Made by a program: the position numbers and the translations under genes. Positions 30,046 to 41,476 of a stretch of DNA of 64,000 bases are shown here, piece after piece. The notes below the pieces were generated by a model, which had not been told where the DNA came from, did not search any database, and saw only the letters and a program-made list of their open reading frames with translations. This DNA comes from Prorocentrum cordatum (taxonomy: Eukaryota > Sar > Dinophyceae > Prorocentrales > Prorocentraceae). Every line of letters starts with the position of its first letter. Positions within the stretch are counted from its first letter, which is position 1. The stretch covers positions 304,321 to 368,320 of the forward strand of contig CAUYUJ010014337.1 in the NCBI GenBank assembly GCA_963575745.1, written 5' to 3'.

Positions 30046-31415
30046 GAGGAAGGCTGATGCTGAGGCTGAGGCAGGCTGAGGCTGAGGCAGGCTGAGGCTG
30101 AGGCCGAGGTTGAAGGCAGACTGAGGCTGAGGCTGAAACAGGCTGAGGCTGAAGCAGGCTGAGGCTGAGGCTGAGGCTGAGGCAGGCTGATGCTGAGGCA
30201 GGCTGAGGCTGAGGCTGAGGCTGAGGCAGGCTGAGGCTGAGGCAGCCTGAGGCTGAGGCCGAGGCTGAAGGGAGACTGAGGCTGATGCTGAGGCAGGCTG
30301 AGGCTGAGGCTGAGGCTGAGGCTGAGGCAGGCTGAGGCTGAGGCTGAGGCAGGCTGAGGCTGAGGCAGCCTGAGGCTAAGGCTGAGGCTGATGCAGGCTG
30401 AGGCTGAGGCCGAGGCTGAAGGCAGACTGAGGCTGAGGCTGAAGCAGGAGGCTGAGGCTGAGGCAGGCTGAGGCTGAGGCTGAGGCAGGCTGATGCTGAG
30501 GCAGGCTGAGGCTGAGGCTGATGCAGGCTGAGGCTGAGGCAGGCTGAGGCTGAGGCCGAGGCTGAAGGCAGACTGAGGCTGAGGCTGAAGCAGGCTGAGG
30601 CTGAGGCTGAGGCTGAGGCTGAGGCTGAGGCTGAGGCAGGCTGAGGCTGAGGCTGAGGCTGCAGGCTGAGGCTGAGGCAGGCTGGCTGAGGCAGGCTGAG
30701 GCTGAGGCTGATGAGGCTGAGGCAGGCTGAGGCTGAGGCTGAGGCTGAGGCAGGCTGATGCTGAGGCAGGCTGAGGCTGAGGCTGAGGCTCATGCAGGCT
30801 GAGACTGAGGCCGAGGCTGAAGGCAGACTGAGGCTGAGGCTGAAGCAGGCTGAGGCTGAGGCTGGGGCAGGCTGAGGCTGAGGCTCAGGCAGGCTCAGGC
30901 TGAGGCAGGCTGAGGCTGAGGCTGGCGCTGAGGCAGGCTCAGGCTGAGGCTGAGGCTGAGGCCGAGGCTGCAGGCAGACTGGGGCTGAGGCTGAAGCAGG
31001 CTAAGGCTGAGGCTGAGGCAGACTGAGGCTGAGGCTGAGGCTGAGGCAGGCTGATGCTGAGGCAGGCTGAGGCTGAGGCTAAGGTTGATGCAGGCTGAGG
31101 CTGAGGCATGCTGAGGCTGAGACCGAGGCTGAAGGCAGACTGAGGCTGAGGCTGAGGCAGGCTGAGGCTGAGGCTGAGGCAGGCTGAGGCTGAGGCTGAG
31201 GCAGGCTGATGCTGAGGCAGGCTGAGGCTGAGGCTGAGGCTGATGCATGGTGAGGCAGCCTGAGGCTGAGGCTGAGGCCGAGGCTGAAGCCGAGGCTGAA
31301 GGCAGACTGATGCTAAGGCTGAAGCAGGCTGAGGCTGAGGCTGAGGCAGGCTGAGGCTGAGGGAGGCTGAGGCTGAGGCTGAGGCTGAGGCTGAGGCTGT
31401 GACTGCGGCTGCCGT
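30046..31415. repeat. GAGGCT hexanucleotide array
   Basis: About 1.37 kb of (GAGGCT)n with GCAGGCT and GATGCT variants arranged in a higher-order pattern (blocks ending GAAGGCAGACT recur about every 200-300 bp). It lies between the two EEP exon candidates. Confidence 0.97.
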
Positions 31416-31799
31416 TGCCACTGCGACTGTCATCCCGAATGCGACTACGACTGCGAGAACAGCAGAATTCTACAACTGGATTATCATCTGAATCTTAAGG
31501 GGAATGCTTCCAAATATGCTCCTACACATCGCTGTTAGGTTGCTTTGCCGGGATACTGATGAACCTTCCGTAGTGTGTTTTTACGGCTCGATGGGAGATT
31601 CAACATCCGCTCAACATGGATGCCTAGACCCCTGCAGGGGCCCAAACGCAAAAATTGTTCGAGCTGCGTCCAGCCGTGGCGACGAAGAGGGCCACCGCAG
31701 GCTCAAAGGCTTCGAACCTCGATCCTCGAGGTTCGAACCTCGAGGCCCCTGGGGGCCTGGGGACGCAGACGTGCCGAAGATTGACAGAGACCGCCCGTC
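31416..31799. other. Unassigned stretch
   Basis: GAGCTGCGTCCAGCCGTG with a following ACCTCGA palindrome (31667-31760) is related to 6365-6450. No coding signal. Confidence 0.45.
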
Positions 31800-31895
31800 G
31801 CGCTCTTTGCTCACGACCCGAGGGGGTGTGGATCCACATTGACAGCGTCGTGCTCTTTGCCCACGACCCGAGGGGGTCTGGATCCACCGCCGGAG
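31800..31895. repeat. Short tandem pair
   Basis: CTCTTTGCTCACGACCCGAG and its copy CTCTTTGCCCACGACCCGAG, each followed by GGGGGTSTGGATCCAC, repeat at an interval of about 51 bp. Confidence 0.85.
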
Positions 31896-32010
31896 CGCCT
31901 CCTCCACGTTCCTGGACGACACGTTGAAGGTCGCCACCCGCAGCGTGCCCGGCTCGCGCGGCGGGATCTCGCCCTCTCCGTCGGCACCGTCCGCGTCGGG
32001 GGACCCGGGC
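31886..32010 (-). CDS. N-terminal EEP-fold exon candidate
   Basis: Minus strand: EGEIPPREPGTLRVATFNV then SSRNVEEALRR. LRVATFNV is the first strand of the EEP fold, where the asparagine contacts the catalytic metal. The segment ends near the duplicated TGGATCCAG block, with several possible donors (GAG/GCGCTC, CCAG/GAACGT). It pairs naturally with the QE-containing exon 3 kb downstream (28646-28851). Upstream residues are Pro-rich and not diagnostic, and the exon start is not fixed. Confidence 0.5.
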
Positions 32011-32374
32011 ACCGGGGCCTTGGGCCGCGGGGCCTGCGGGGAGGGGGGGGGGAGGGAGGGGGAGGGGCGGTGGCGCTGCAGTCCGCCCGCACAGTGAGGA
32101 GGGAACGGCTTTCCAAGGTTACCCTGGCACCCGTGTCCCTTCGGCCCATCCTTTGGCCACCTTCGCTGGCCGCGCCCCGCTCGAAAAGTGTCGAGATGGC
32201 CGTCCGCAGAATGTCGACATGGTCGTCCGCTCGTCAAGTGTCGCTTGCCGCTTTCGCTGGCCGCGCCCCACCCGCACCAGCAGAGTGTCGACATGGCCCT
32301 GCAGGGCCCTTGCATCCGCATCGTGCGTCCTGATTGCACGGGTTGACCGCGTGGCGAAAATGGCGAACGTCGTC
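32011..32374. other. Unassigned stretch
   Basis: A poly-G run (32043-32052) and a diverged duplication of GTGTCGACATGG/GAGATGGCC with GCTGGCCGCGCCCC (32165 and 32255). No coding signal fixed. Confidence 0.45.
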
Positions 32375-32590
32375 TTATTCGGCGATTCGACATTGGGCGG
32401 AACGGGGGGGGAGGGGGAAGTCAGGCTCCAGACCTCTGCTTACCGCATCTGTTTGCAACAGTGCGCCCCATGGGGGAGACCCCAACTGGTCGAAACAGGC
32501 GCCCAAAAAAACATCCGATATTTACTCAGGGGGGGGGAGGGGAGGGGGGGAGGGGGGCGAGGTCCCGCGCCGATCGGCAAAACAAAAAAA
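32375..32590. repeat. IR-E element, copy 2
   Basis: CGATTCGACATTGGGCGGAA, TTTGCAACAGTGCGCC, GAAACAGGCGCCCAAA and a right end GCGCCGATCGGCAAAAC, same orientation as copy 1. Confidence 0.85.
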
Positions 32591-33389
32591 CACACACAAA
32601 CGCTCACATGCGGCTCTTTGGTGCTCGCCTGGCCACATCACCACAATCACCGAGCGAGAAGCAGTCCCGACGTTGCTGGGGGCCCTCTGCCGAGGCGATC
32701 CACGGCCTCCAGCCCTTGGCGGGCGGCCTGCTGCCAGGGGGCTCGCGGAGCCGCCTTGTGCTGCTCACAGCAGGACACCAGCAGTAACAAACAAGACGGC
32801 ACGCCAACGAGAATCTCGAAGTGGGGTGGGAATGAGGGAAGGAGGGAGGGAGGGAGGAAGAGGCAAGAGAGGGAAAGGGGAGGACAAATTATGTGCGCTC
32901 GCGTCATATCTGACGTCCTACCCCTCCCTCCCATCCCTTACCATGGCGTTGATTTTCTCTATCCGCGGACGCGTGTCGTAGCGAACCTGTGGTTCCGCGC
33001 GCGTGTGCGTAGTGGGTGGTGGTGCGCGTGCGTGCGTGCGTGCGTGTGTGCGTGGTTGCGTTTGTGGTTGTGGTTGTGGTTGTGGTTGTGGTGGTGGTTT
33101 TTGCTGCCATACGCACACGCGGCGCCCAGCGCAAACACGCAGCACGAGGGGCCCCACCGCACAGCAGCGCGATGGAACGTTAAAAACACACCTGAAAGAG
33201 GCCCAAGCGCCCACCCCCGCCAAGCAGAGGATCCCGGCAGGCAACGACAGGAGCTGAAACCAGCGGGGCAGCTTACCCACACGCTCCGACTGCGTCCAGG
33301 AGCGCCGCGGGAAACACAGCACAGTGCAGGAAAACAGGCCTGCCGCCAGCAATGCACAAAAACGGATCGGAAGCTAAAACGCCGCCCAG
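32591..33389. other. Unassigned stretch with GT/GGTTGT repeat
   Basis: Purine-rich GGAGGGAGGG at 32845-32870, GTGCGTGC repeats at 33022-33058 and (GTGGTT)n at 33062-33100. The 3' end of the LINE-like fragment is placed at about 33390. Confidence 0.5.
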
Positions 33390-34385
33390 CTACCCTGCAT
33401 GGCGGCCGAGTTTCAAAACGACCACCATGGGATGGTCGACAGGAAGGGGTATGGGCTCTGGGATCCGCTTCTTCGTGAAAGGATCGGTGCCATTGACGAA
33501 TTGGTCTCGGCGAGTGCGCCGAGAGGAAGAACCCGCCTCCGGGCGCAGGACTTCGGGCTCGCAGGTTCCCATGAGGAGCCCACGGCCAGAGCGACCGATC
33601 GCGCCACAAGCTATACAACAAACGAGTCCATCCGAAACCTGCATGCGATGACTCCGAGCTGCCCCCGGAGGCACGGAACCGCTGGTGGGCAGGGGGGCCT
33701 GCGAGGTGACGTCCACCTCCGCGCGCTTCACACCCCCTGGGGCACGGGATCGCTTGACAACCTCCTGCGCGTTGTCAGCCGCGCTGGAGGAAGCGGCGCG
33801 CTTCCTCCCGGTTGCGCTCACAGGGTCCGCGGCCGACCTCCTGGGTTCGCCGTCGCGCGGAGCAGCGGACTCCATCCGCGGCACTGCGGCGGCAGGATTA
33901 GCGGAAAACAAGCTCGCTGCGGAGCTCGAACTGGCTGCTGCACTGGACACTGCCGCAGCGGCCGCAATTAACGCGGCGCCCGCTGTAAGGGCCCCGGGCT
34001 GCGTTGCGGTGGCCGGGCTAACCTCCGCTGATTCTGCAAAACGCACCCGCCTGGCCGGAGGGCCGTCGCCGCCAGAGGCCCGCTTGAGCGAGCTCGGCAA
34101 GGCCACGGGCAACGAAGCTGGAGCGGCTGTGGCAGAGACATCAGTAGGCGACGCACCGAGTCGCGGCATCTTCGGCGCCCTGGCATCGCCCATCGACTCT
34201 GCGGCAGCCGGAGCCGAAGCACGGGAAGAACTCGAAGTCGAGCTGCTAACGACATGTTCAATGGGCCCCCGCCGACTGGGAGGACGAGCGTCATCGCCGC
34301 GACGATCCAGATCATGCTCCTGGGTGGCCGGAGGCGTCGCTGAAGAGCAGCGGCCGTACTTGTCCTCGATGCCCGACGCCTGGGA
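33390..34385 (-). CDS. C-terminal continuation of the LINE-like ORF
   Basis: After a frame change near 34385 the reading resumes as QASGIEDKYGRCSS and runs about 330 codons to a stop at 33390. The middle is Ala/Ser/Pro-rich and probably disordered. The end holds a third Cys/His cluster, HRMQVSDGLVCCIACG followed by LLMGTCEP, of the same form as the second (H, CxxC, C). It then ends with a basic segment containing KKRIPEPIPLPVDHP. The repeat of the H-CxxC-C form supports these two frames being one protein split by a one-base-type lesion. Confidence 0.6.
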   Translation of the reverse strand, partial: SQASGIEDKYGRCSSATPPATQEHDLDRRGDDARPPSRRGPIEHVVSSSTSSSSRASAPAAAESMGDARAPKMPRLGASPTDVSATAAPASLPVALPSSLKRASGGDGPPARRVRFAESAEVSPATATQPGALTAGAALIAAAAAVSSAAASSSSAASLFSANPAAAVPRMESAAPRDGEPRRSAADPVSATGRKRAASSSAADNAQEVVKRSRAPGGVKRAEVDVTSQAPLPTSGSVPPGAARSHRMQVSDGLVCCIACGAIGRSGRGLLMGTCEPEVLRPEAGSSSRRTRRDQFVNGTDPFTKKRIPEPIPLPVDHPMVVVLKLGRHAG

Positions 34386-35875
34386 ACGCAGGCTGTCCTC
34401 ATCAGCCGCTCCCGGCCCTTGATGGTGCAGGCCTTGCGCGGACAATACTGACACCGCCACCAGCCATGAACCATGTAAAGACAATGTTGGGCGCAGGCAG
34501 GGGTCGGCCGTCGGACGGTCGGCCGCTGGCGCCGCGGCCGGCGGCGAGGCGCGGCAGGGCGATCGCGCGGCAGAGCTCCGACCGCCATGCCAGCCGACTG
34601 AGAGGCCAGCCAACACGCCACCTGGCGAACGTCGCGGAGGCGCTCCCGCACAACGTTCACGATGTCGGCGGGGATAGCGTGCGCCTGCTGGCCCAGCTTG
34701 GCGACGGTGTCGGCCCAGTCGTTGCCGCGTCGATGGAGGCCCTCCCCAGTCTGGTGGCCCTCAACGTGCACGAACGTAACGCCGTTGCCGATGTCATCCA
34801 GCTTCCACCAGATGCGAGTCCATAGATCTCGGTTGGCGCGTGCTGGGTGCAAACACCAGTCCTTGCCCCGAGCGATGCCGCTAACCAACTCCAGGTGATC
34901 AGCGTGCACGACGGCAGGGGGGACCACGACGGACAAGACGCACAAACCGGCGAATAGCTCCGCTCGTGGGGACGACTGGATCGGACCGGGCAGTGGACCA
35001 GAATACCCACCCTTCAGCCGGCCCTCGGAATCGAAGATCGCCATGCCCCAGCCAGCACGAGCAAGCAGGGGATAGTACCACAGTGATCGGCAACTACCGT
35101 CACAATAAATGTTGCCAGTGACCGTGAACCCAGAGCCATAGCCCTCCAAGTGTAACCAAACACCTGAATCGTCACGGGCAGGTGGAACGGGGAGTTCTGA
35201 GCGAGGGAGAAGGGCACGATAATAGAACATGTCCATGTCCGACGCCTGCGCGGCCTTGGCAATGATCGCCGCGTCCACCGCCATGGCGCGCTCGCACGCC
35301 GAATTGGGGCAGCAGAAACCACGGTGCCGGAGAGAACCAACCTGCCCGCACACGTCACACAGTGAGGTATCCTGGTACCCATAGCGCCACATTCGAAGAG
35401 GACTCCAGTGAGCGCCGGTGGCGATGGAGCGGAGGGCTCCCTGCGCCAGGATCGTCAGCGGCCACTTCGTGCGAGGCCGTATGGAGAGCAGCGAGCGGAG
35501 CGGCTCCATCCAAAAACCGCTGGTGGCGCGCTGGGTGCCTGGCACTTCCGGCGCAGTGTCCGAGCTTTCTGCCCAGGCCGCCCACATAGCATCGGCTGCG
35601 CCCCTGTAGGCCAGCTTCTTGATCGTGGACGGGGCCTCGACGCGCAAGTCGAGCAGCTCCCCAGATCGAGTGCGCCACGAAAATGCCGAAGTAGAAATCC
35701 AGCCAATCTGCTTGCCCGCCAAGATGGCCGCGCCTGCAGGGCCACGCACGGCAGACCATAGGCGCTGAGCCGACAACACCACGAAGACTTGACCGCGCCA
35801 GGCCAGTTTCATGTCCTCGTCCAGGAACCGGGAGTGCGCCCGGGCGGTCCCTAGAGGCGCCCAAGATGCCTCCAA
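34386..35875 (-). CDS. RNase H domain with flanking zinc-finger motifs
   Basis: A type I RNase H is clear. YCDGS supplies D259, RAELFAG E306, HADHLEL D326, HVEGHQ H374 and NDWAD the last aspartate (389), in the usual order and spacing. This enzyme cuts RNA in RNA/DNA hybrids. Before it, CDVCG (173-177) with H184 and a following CC form a zinc-finger-like cluster. After it, H464, WRCQYC (C475, C478) and C496 form another. Residues 1-150 resemble the region between RT and RNase H of dinoflagellate LINE-type ORFs (inference from general layout). The reading continues in another frame after residue 496 (see 33390-34385). All five RNase H acidic/His residues are present. Confidence 0.85.
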
Positions 35876-35955
35876 GAGGCCCCCAAGAGGCCTTAAGTGG
35901 CTTCAAGATCCCCGAGGCACCCAAGACGCTCTAATACGGCCCTGGGCTCGAAACG

Positions 35956-36175
35956 ATGCCCCTCCTCCTCCTCCTCCTCCTCCTCCTCCTCCTCCTCCTC
36001 CTCCTCCTCCTCCTCCTCCTCCCTCCTCCTCCCTCCTCCTCCTCCTCCTCCTCCTCCTCCTCCTCCTCCTCCTCCCACTCCCACTCCGCCTCCTCCCCCT
36101 CCCCCTCCCTCCCCTCCTCCCTCCTCCTCCCTCCTCCTCCTCCTCCTCCTCCTCCTCCTCCTCCTCCTCCTCCTA
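35956..36175. repeat. CCT trinucleotide array
   Basis: About 220 bases of CCT with a CCCACTCCCACT interruption. It marks the 5' limit of the LINE-like fragment. Confidence 0.97.
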
Positions 36176-36990
36176 TTTGTGCACTGTCTATTGTTCATTG
36201 CTCCTCTTCGCCCTCCTCCTTCTTCCCGTCCCTCTCCTCCACCATCCTCCCCCTCTTGGGGTATCGGACGGCTTCCCCCAGCCATTATTATTCTGCATGC
36301 TCCCCCACTTCCCTGATCAACTCAACTCCCCTGGCTATCGTTTCTGGATGGACTGGTGGGGGTATTTGTTCGTCAGCGGCCGCAGGCGAGCGCGCCAGCG
36401 GCGAGTCCAGTCAAAGCGGGGCACGCAGCGACAAATTCACCTAAAGCAACGGGGCGCAGCCTCACCTAAAGCGGCTAGGCGGAGCCTCACGCAGCACCTC
36501 AGCGGCGCACCAGCGAGGGGAAGGGGCTGGCTGAAACAGAGTCGTACTGCCAGCGTGCAAATATGCAAGACGTCGGAAGCGTCGCTGGTGGGGATATGTT
36601 TTGATCTGCGGCTCCAAGGACGATTCCAGAGAGCGGGTCGTAGCTGGTGGGGATACGCGAAACGTCAACAGTTAGAGTTCTCATGGCCAGGTATAACCAG
36701 CCACAAATCGTATCGTCATTCCGTCGCGAACAAACGCAACTCTCGGCTAGCTGAATTTCAACGAATTACTTAAGGCCCTGCCACGGTTCCAATACGTACA
36801 AACAGTTCCATTACTGTACTGTATGTTGGATACGTATGTGTTTCTGGCAAAGTCGCACATAAGCAACAGTGAAGAGAGTCGCCCAAAGTCCTTGTACATC
36901 GGCTAGGTCCCAAAGGCCGCAACCAGAAGGAACATATCACAACTGGTTGCGACCGCTACCAACTAGTCGGGATCGGTCCCTACTGGTTGC
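36176..36990. other. Unassigned stretch
   Basis: Short diverged repeats around CTGGTGGGGATAYG (36352, 36589, 36640) and CACCTAAAGC (36438, 36463). No coding signal. Confidence 0.45.
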
Positions 36991-36994
36991 GACT

Positions 36995-37235
36995 GGGGGA
37001 GACAGGAAGGGGAGGAGAAGGAAGGGAGGAGGGGAAGGAGGTAGAGAGGGATGGGGGAGGGAGAGGAGGGGAAGGAGGAGGAGGAGGAGGACGAGGAGGG
37101 GAAGTATGGGGAGGGATAGAGGGAAGAGGGAGAGGAGGGCGGAGGAGGAGGAGGAGGAGGAGGAGGAGGAGGAGGAGGAGGAGGGATGAGATCACAATCA
37201 GAGGGAGAGGGGAGGAACGGGAGGGAGGAGGGATA
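36995..37235. repeat. Purine GGA/GGAGG array
   Basis: GGAGGAGG units, pure from 37140 to 37180. Confidence 0.95.
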
Positions 37236-37649
37236 AAGAGGGAAGAGGCCCAAAGATCCGACGACGCGACGAAATTCATACCGTGAGCAATCACGACCAG
37301 AGCCAATTCTTCTACATCTCTTGGCGGACCGGCCGAGTCACCATCTTGTTGCTGCATTCTTCGAGCCGCATCGATCTGTTAGAGTCCTGGGGGCCGAAAT
37401 GGTGCGCAAACGCTTGATTCGAACAAACATGCGACGCCAAGACCTCAAGCTCGGCCCAGCCCCTCTCAAGCTTCCGGGTCACAACTCGGCTCTCCGGCGG
37501 CTGTTCGGGACAATCCGGGCACCCTCGGAACGCTCTCGGCGAGGTGCAGCTGCCGGAGAGCATCCCGAGGCTCGAAAACCGCCGAGACCCGACGAAGTGC
37601 ACTAGCGGCGCGCACGAGGGGGTAAGGCTCTAGCGCGCGAAATGATTTA
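37236..37649. other. Unassigned stretch, possible exon
   Basis: Both strands are open here. The minus frame 37602-37312 contains CPDCPEQPPESRVV and LERGWAELEVLASHV, and looks protein-like. No splice sites or family recognised. Confidence 0.3.
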
Positions 37650-37780
37650 AGAGGCTGCTTCTTAGAAGGCGCGGGCCTCATATCTATAGACTATAGATGA
37701 GGCCGGCCAACTCCTTCTAAGGAGCAGCCTTCTTCTACGAAGCCTTCCCCCCCTCCACCTACCCCCTTCTGCGCGTGGCC
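37650..37780. repeat. IR-D hairpin element, copy 2
   Basis: GCTTCTTAGAAGGCGCGGG and CTCCTTCTAAGGAGCAGCC face each other around a perfect TCTATAGACTATAGA-type centre. Confidence 0.8.
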
Positions 37781-37799
37781 AGACGAGGAGGAAGGCACG

Positions 37800-37945
37800 G
37801 AGAGCAGGAGGAGGAGGACGTCAAGAGGTGGTGAAGGAGGAGGAGGAGGAGGAGGAGGAGGTGGAGGGTGAGGAGGAGGAGGAGAGGGTGAGGAGGAGGA
37901 GGAGGAGGAGGAGGAGGAGGAGGAGGAGGAGGAGGACGACGACGA
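37800..37945. repeat. Purine GGA/GAG array
   Basis: GAGGAGGAGG units with GGTGAGG interruptions. Confidence 0.95.
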
Positions 37946-38099
37946 CGTCATGGATCTCAAAGGGGGGGGGAGGGGGGGCGGCGGGAGGGCAGGAGGGGAA
38001 AGGCACCTGCCGATCGGGCCTACCGCTCTTGCTGCAGGCACGCCCGGGGAAGGGCGCGGTGACCGCTCCTGGACGGGCACCACCGCCCCCTCGGGCCTA

Positions 38100-38370
38100 C
38101 GGCGCCCCGAGGAGGGAGGAGGAGGGAGGAGGAAGGAGTAGGAGGAAGGGGGAGGGAGAGGAGGAGGCGGAGGAGGTAGGAGGAGGGAGCAGGAGGAGGG
38201 GGAAAGGGAGGGAGGAGGGGGGAGGGGGAGGGAGAGGAGGAGGCGGAGGAGGGAGGGGGGAGGAGGAGGGAGGAGGAGGAAGGAGGGGTGAGAGGGTCTG
38301 CCTCCGAGGAAGCAGGTCGAAGAGGGGAAGGGAGGAGGAAGAGGGGGAAGCTGAGGAGAAAAGATAAGGC
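38100..38370. repeat. Purine GGAGG array
   Basis: GGAGGGAGGAGG units over about 270 bases. Confidence 0.9.
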
Positions 38371-38514
38371 GCCTCTCCACGCCTCTCCCTGCCCTGGCCC
38401 GGCCTGCCCTGCCCTGCCCTCTTGCCGTCCCTCCCCTCTCCCTGCCTTGCACGGCCTGCCACCCACCCCCCCTCATTTCTCGACCGTCCTCTTCTTACCC
38501 AGACCCCCTCGAGT

Positions 38515-38690
38515 CACGACAAAAACATGACGGCAGGCTGTTCGCTATTTTTCGGCCTCTGGGGGCCCTTGCCCGGCCTCGAGATTGTCAGCAGAACGAC
38601 TCAAGCTGCGAAGCCGGTCCCAAAGCATGGGGCGAGACTCCCAGGGGTCGACGTCATGACAAATCATGACGTCTGGTCCTCGAGTCCGCC
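38515..38690. repeat. IR-H element, copy 3
   Basis: TTTTTCGGCCTCTGGG, CCCTTGCCCGGCCTCGAG and GTCGACGTCATGACAAATCA. Inverted relative to the copy at 39038-39200, with which it brackets an IR-G element. Confidence 0.75.
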
Positions 38691-38807
38691 CGGTGTGGGC
38701 CAGAGCCCCTCCTCCGTGACGCTCTGCACCCCTCTGACCACACAGCCTCCTCCGGCTGTGGCCACACACCAAGAGAGCCGATGCTGCCCCCAGACCCCCG
38801 ACGTTAC

Positions 38808-39045
38808 TAGAGGCCTCCTAGATGGGGTCCGCGTGGATGGGGTCGGAAGATGTCGCCGCATCGCCGGTGCATCGGCGATGCATCGGCGATGCATCGGCCG
38901 CGCACTTGTGACGTCGGCGAAACATCCGCGACTTCGGCGTGGAGCAAATTGGGCCCCACGTCGAGCCGCATCGCCAGTGCATCGGCGATGCATCGGCGAT
39001 CCTCCGACCCGATCTACTCCGACCCTATCGAGGAGGCCTAGAGTC
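38808..39045. repeat. IR-G element, copy 1
   Basis: Terminal arms AGAGGCCTCCTAGATGGGG and CGAGGAGGCCTAGAG are part of an inverted repeat of about 45 bp. The interior is a (GATGCATCGGC)n minisatellite. Other copies: 45140-45360 and 59275-59435. Confidence 0.85.
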
Positions 39046-39200
39046 ATGATTTGTCCATAACGTCGACTCCCATAGGTCGGGGCCGTTTTTTGTTCTGGAT
39101 CGTTTCGTGAAGGTCCCGAGGGCCCCATGAGGGCCCCAACATGCTGAAAACGACCGAGCGCCCACAGTCGTAGTCTGTTCATGACCCGAGGGTGTCTGGG
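39038..39200. repeat. IR-H element, copy 4 (reverse)
   Basis: Starts TCATGATTTGTCCATAACG and ends near CATGACCCGAGGG; reverse orientation of copy 3. Confidence 0.7.
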
Positions 39201-39382
39201 TCTCGTGCCAGGGCTGGGCAGGTGCACCCCCGCAGAGCATTGCTGCACTACTGCCAGACACCACTCCTCGGCGCCTCAGGCGCGCGGGTTCTGGCCTGGT
39301 GGCGCTGTCCAGCGAAGGGGGAGAGGAAGCGACGCCAAGACTTCAAGGCCGTGTGCTCAGAGTGCCTTCTTCCAGGCGGGGT

Positions 39383-39792
39383 CCAGCCCAGACGGCGGCG
39401 GCGCTGGTGCGCCTGCAGGCTGCTCCCAGCAGAGCTCCTGGCATGCTGCGCGCAGGGACTCCATCCTCCAGCGGCGAGGGTCCCGGGGCCCGAAATGCTG
39501 CGAACGCGCCCGGCCTGAACAAATTGCATCGCCCAGCTGAGCAAGGGCTCCCAACTTCGCGCTTCGCGCTGCGCGAAGCGCGAAGCGCGAATAACTTCGC
39601 GCTCTCGCGCCGCCCTCCCAAAGGGAGAATAGGAGGACGAGGAGGAGGGGGAGAAGGAACGAGGACCGCGAAGCGCGAAGCGCGAATAACTTCGCGCCCT
39701 CGAGGGAGCCCTTGAGGTCCCGTCCAGACGGCGGCGCCAGGGGTGCGGATGCAGGCCCCTCTCCAGCGGAGCCCTTGGCATGCCGTGCGCCA
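39383..39792 (-). pseudogene. Duplicated 70-bp coding-like block separated by an IR-J element
   Basis: The blocks 39383-39452 and 39723-39792 are diverged copies. On the minus strand both can be read as one peptide type, CQELCWEQPAGAPAPPPSG and CHAKGSAGEGPASAPLAPP. The IR-J palindrome (39543-39717) lies between them. A zinc-finger remnant sits 300 bp upstream on the same strand (40075-40155), so these may be neighbouring exons of one decayed gene. This is a weak call. Confidence 0.25.
39543..39717. repeat. IR-J palindromic element, copy 2
   Basis: Same termini, interior and orientation as 20288-20465 (AAGGGCTCCCAACTTCGCGC at the left). Confidence 0.85.
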
Positions 39793-40074
39793 CGCGAACA
39801 GGAGCCTCTGCGGACCTCCGCGGCCCTGTCATCCACGTGATGTCGATCTGCTGTCGTCCAGATTTTTCGACCGCCCTTCGTCACCCTTTCGTCCAGACCT
39901 CGTCCAGATGTCGACCACATCCGACGACGCCCGCACGAACCCCCCCAGACTGCAAGGGGATTTGTGGGACCCTCCGAGGCTGCCGTGAAGGCTCCCCGTT
40001 GCCAGGATCTGAGGGTCCACCGACGCCGCCGCAGGCGCCGCCGCCGCCGCTGGTCGCCGCCGCTGGTCGCCGCC

Positions 40075-40155
40075 CGTCGTCGCTGGGCGGCTGCCGCGCC
40101 GCGCCTTGCAGCCCATGGGCCCCGTGCCCCCGCACTCCTGGTTGCCACCCCTGGG
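40075..40155 (-). pseudogene. Second half of a RanBP2-type zinc finger
   Basis: Minus strand GGNQECGGTGPMGCKARR matches the end of the zinc finger at 51.4 kb (ANQLCGGTGPMGCKARR). A possible acceptor ACCCCAG precedes it at about 40159-40153. The W-x-C-x2-C half is not adjacent, so it is either on another exon or lost. Both loci are followed by GCAAG/GC, a possible GC donor. Confidence 0.45.
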
Positions 40156-40319
40156 GTCGGGGGTGCTCCGAGGGAGGCCTGGCGCCGCGGTGTGCCCCCC
40201 CCCCCTCGCCCCGCCGTTTCCTCCCTACCACCTCTACCTCATGATCCTCAGTCCTCCTCCTCCTCCTCTTCCTCCTCCTCCTACTCCTCATCCTACTCCT
40301 CGTCGTCGTCGTCATCATT

Positions 40320-41060
<741 letters not shown>

Positions 41061-41235
41061 TCCCCGTCCCCTGTGGGGCTCCGACGGATGACAATCGATG
41101 TCGATACCTCCGCGCGGACCCTTCTCCCCCGGGGGTGGGGAGGGCGCTCTGACCAGGGCCTTCCGCGGCGCATTTCTGGCCGTGGCCACGAGGAAGGGGC
41201 AGCGGCATCAGCATCTTCAAACAATGGACATACGA

Positions 41236-41460
41236 AGAATAGCAATCAACAGCAGCGTACAAAAGAAGAAAAACAGAAATTCAACTAATCATACGAACAA
41301 CAATAAGACGAAGACGAACAAGAAGACGAATACGAACGAGAAAAAGAGTCAGAAGAAGAAACAGAAGAAAACTAAGAAAACGAATAAGTCAATCCATAAG
41401 AATAAGAAGAAGAAACATGACAATAATAATGAGAAGAAGACGAAGAAAACACATCACCAA
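41236..41460. repeat. AAG/AAC-rich low-complexity tract
   Basis: A purine-rich, AT-richer stretch of AAGAAGAARAC and ACGAAC units, unlike its GC-rich surroundings. Confidence 0.85.
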
Positions 41461-41476
41461 CGGCGAAATCGTGCAC

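Larger units (their letters stand above)
33390..35895 (-). mobile_element. 5'-truncated LINE-like element fragment
   Basis: The coding part of the element's 3' half only: a C-terminal RT-type region, RNase H and three zinc-binding-like clusters. It begins abruptly beside a CCT array (35956) with no endonuclease and no RT catalytic core upstream, as expected from incomplete target-primed reverse transcription. One frame change near 34385 disrupts it. No poly-A tail or target duplication was identified. Confidence 0.65.

Noticed and set aside
30046-31415. Gln/Pro/Ala/Ser-rich protein read from the GAGGCT array
   Set aside because: Pure product of a hexanucleotide repeat; there is no non-repeat coding sequence joined to it.
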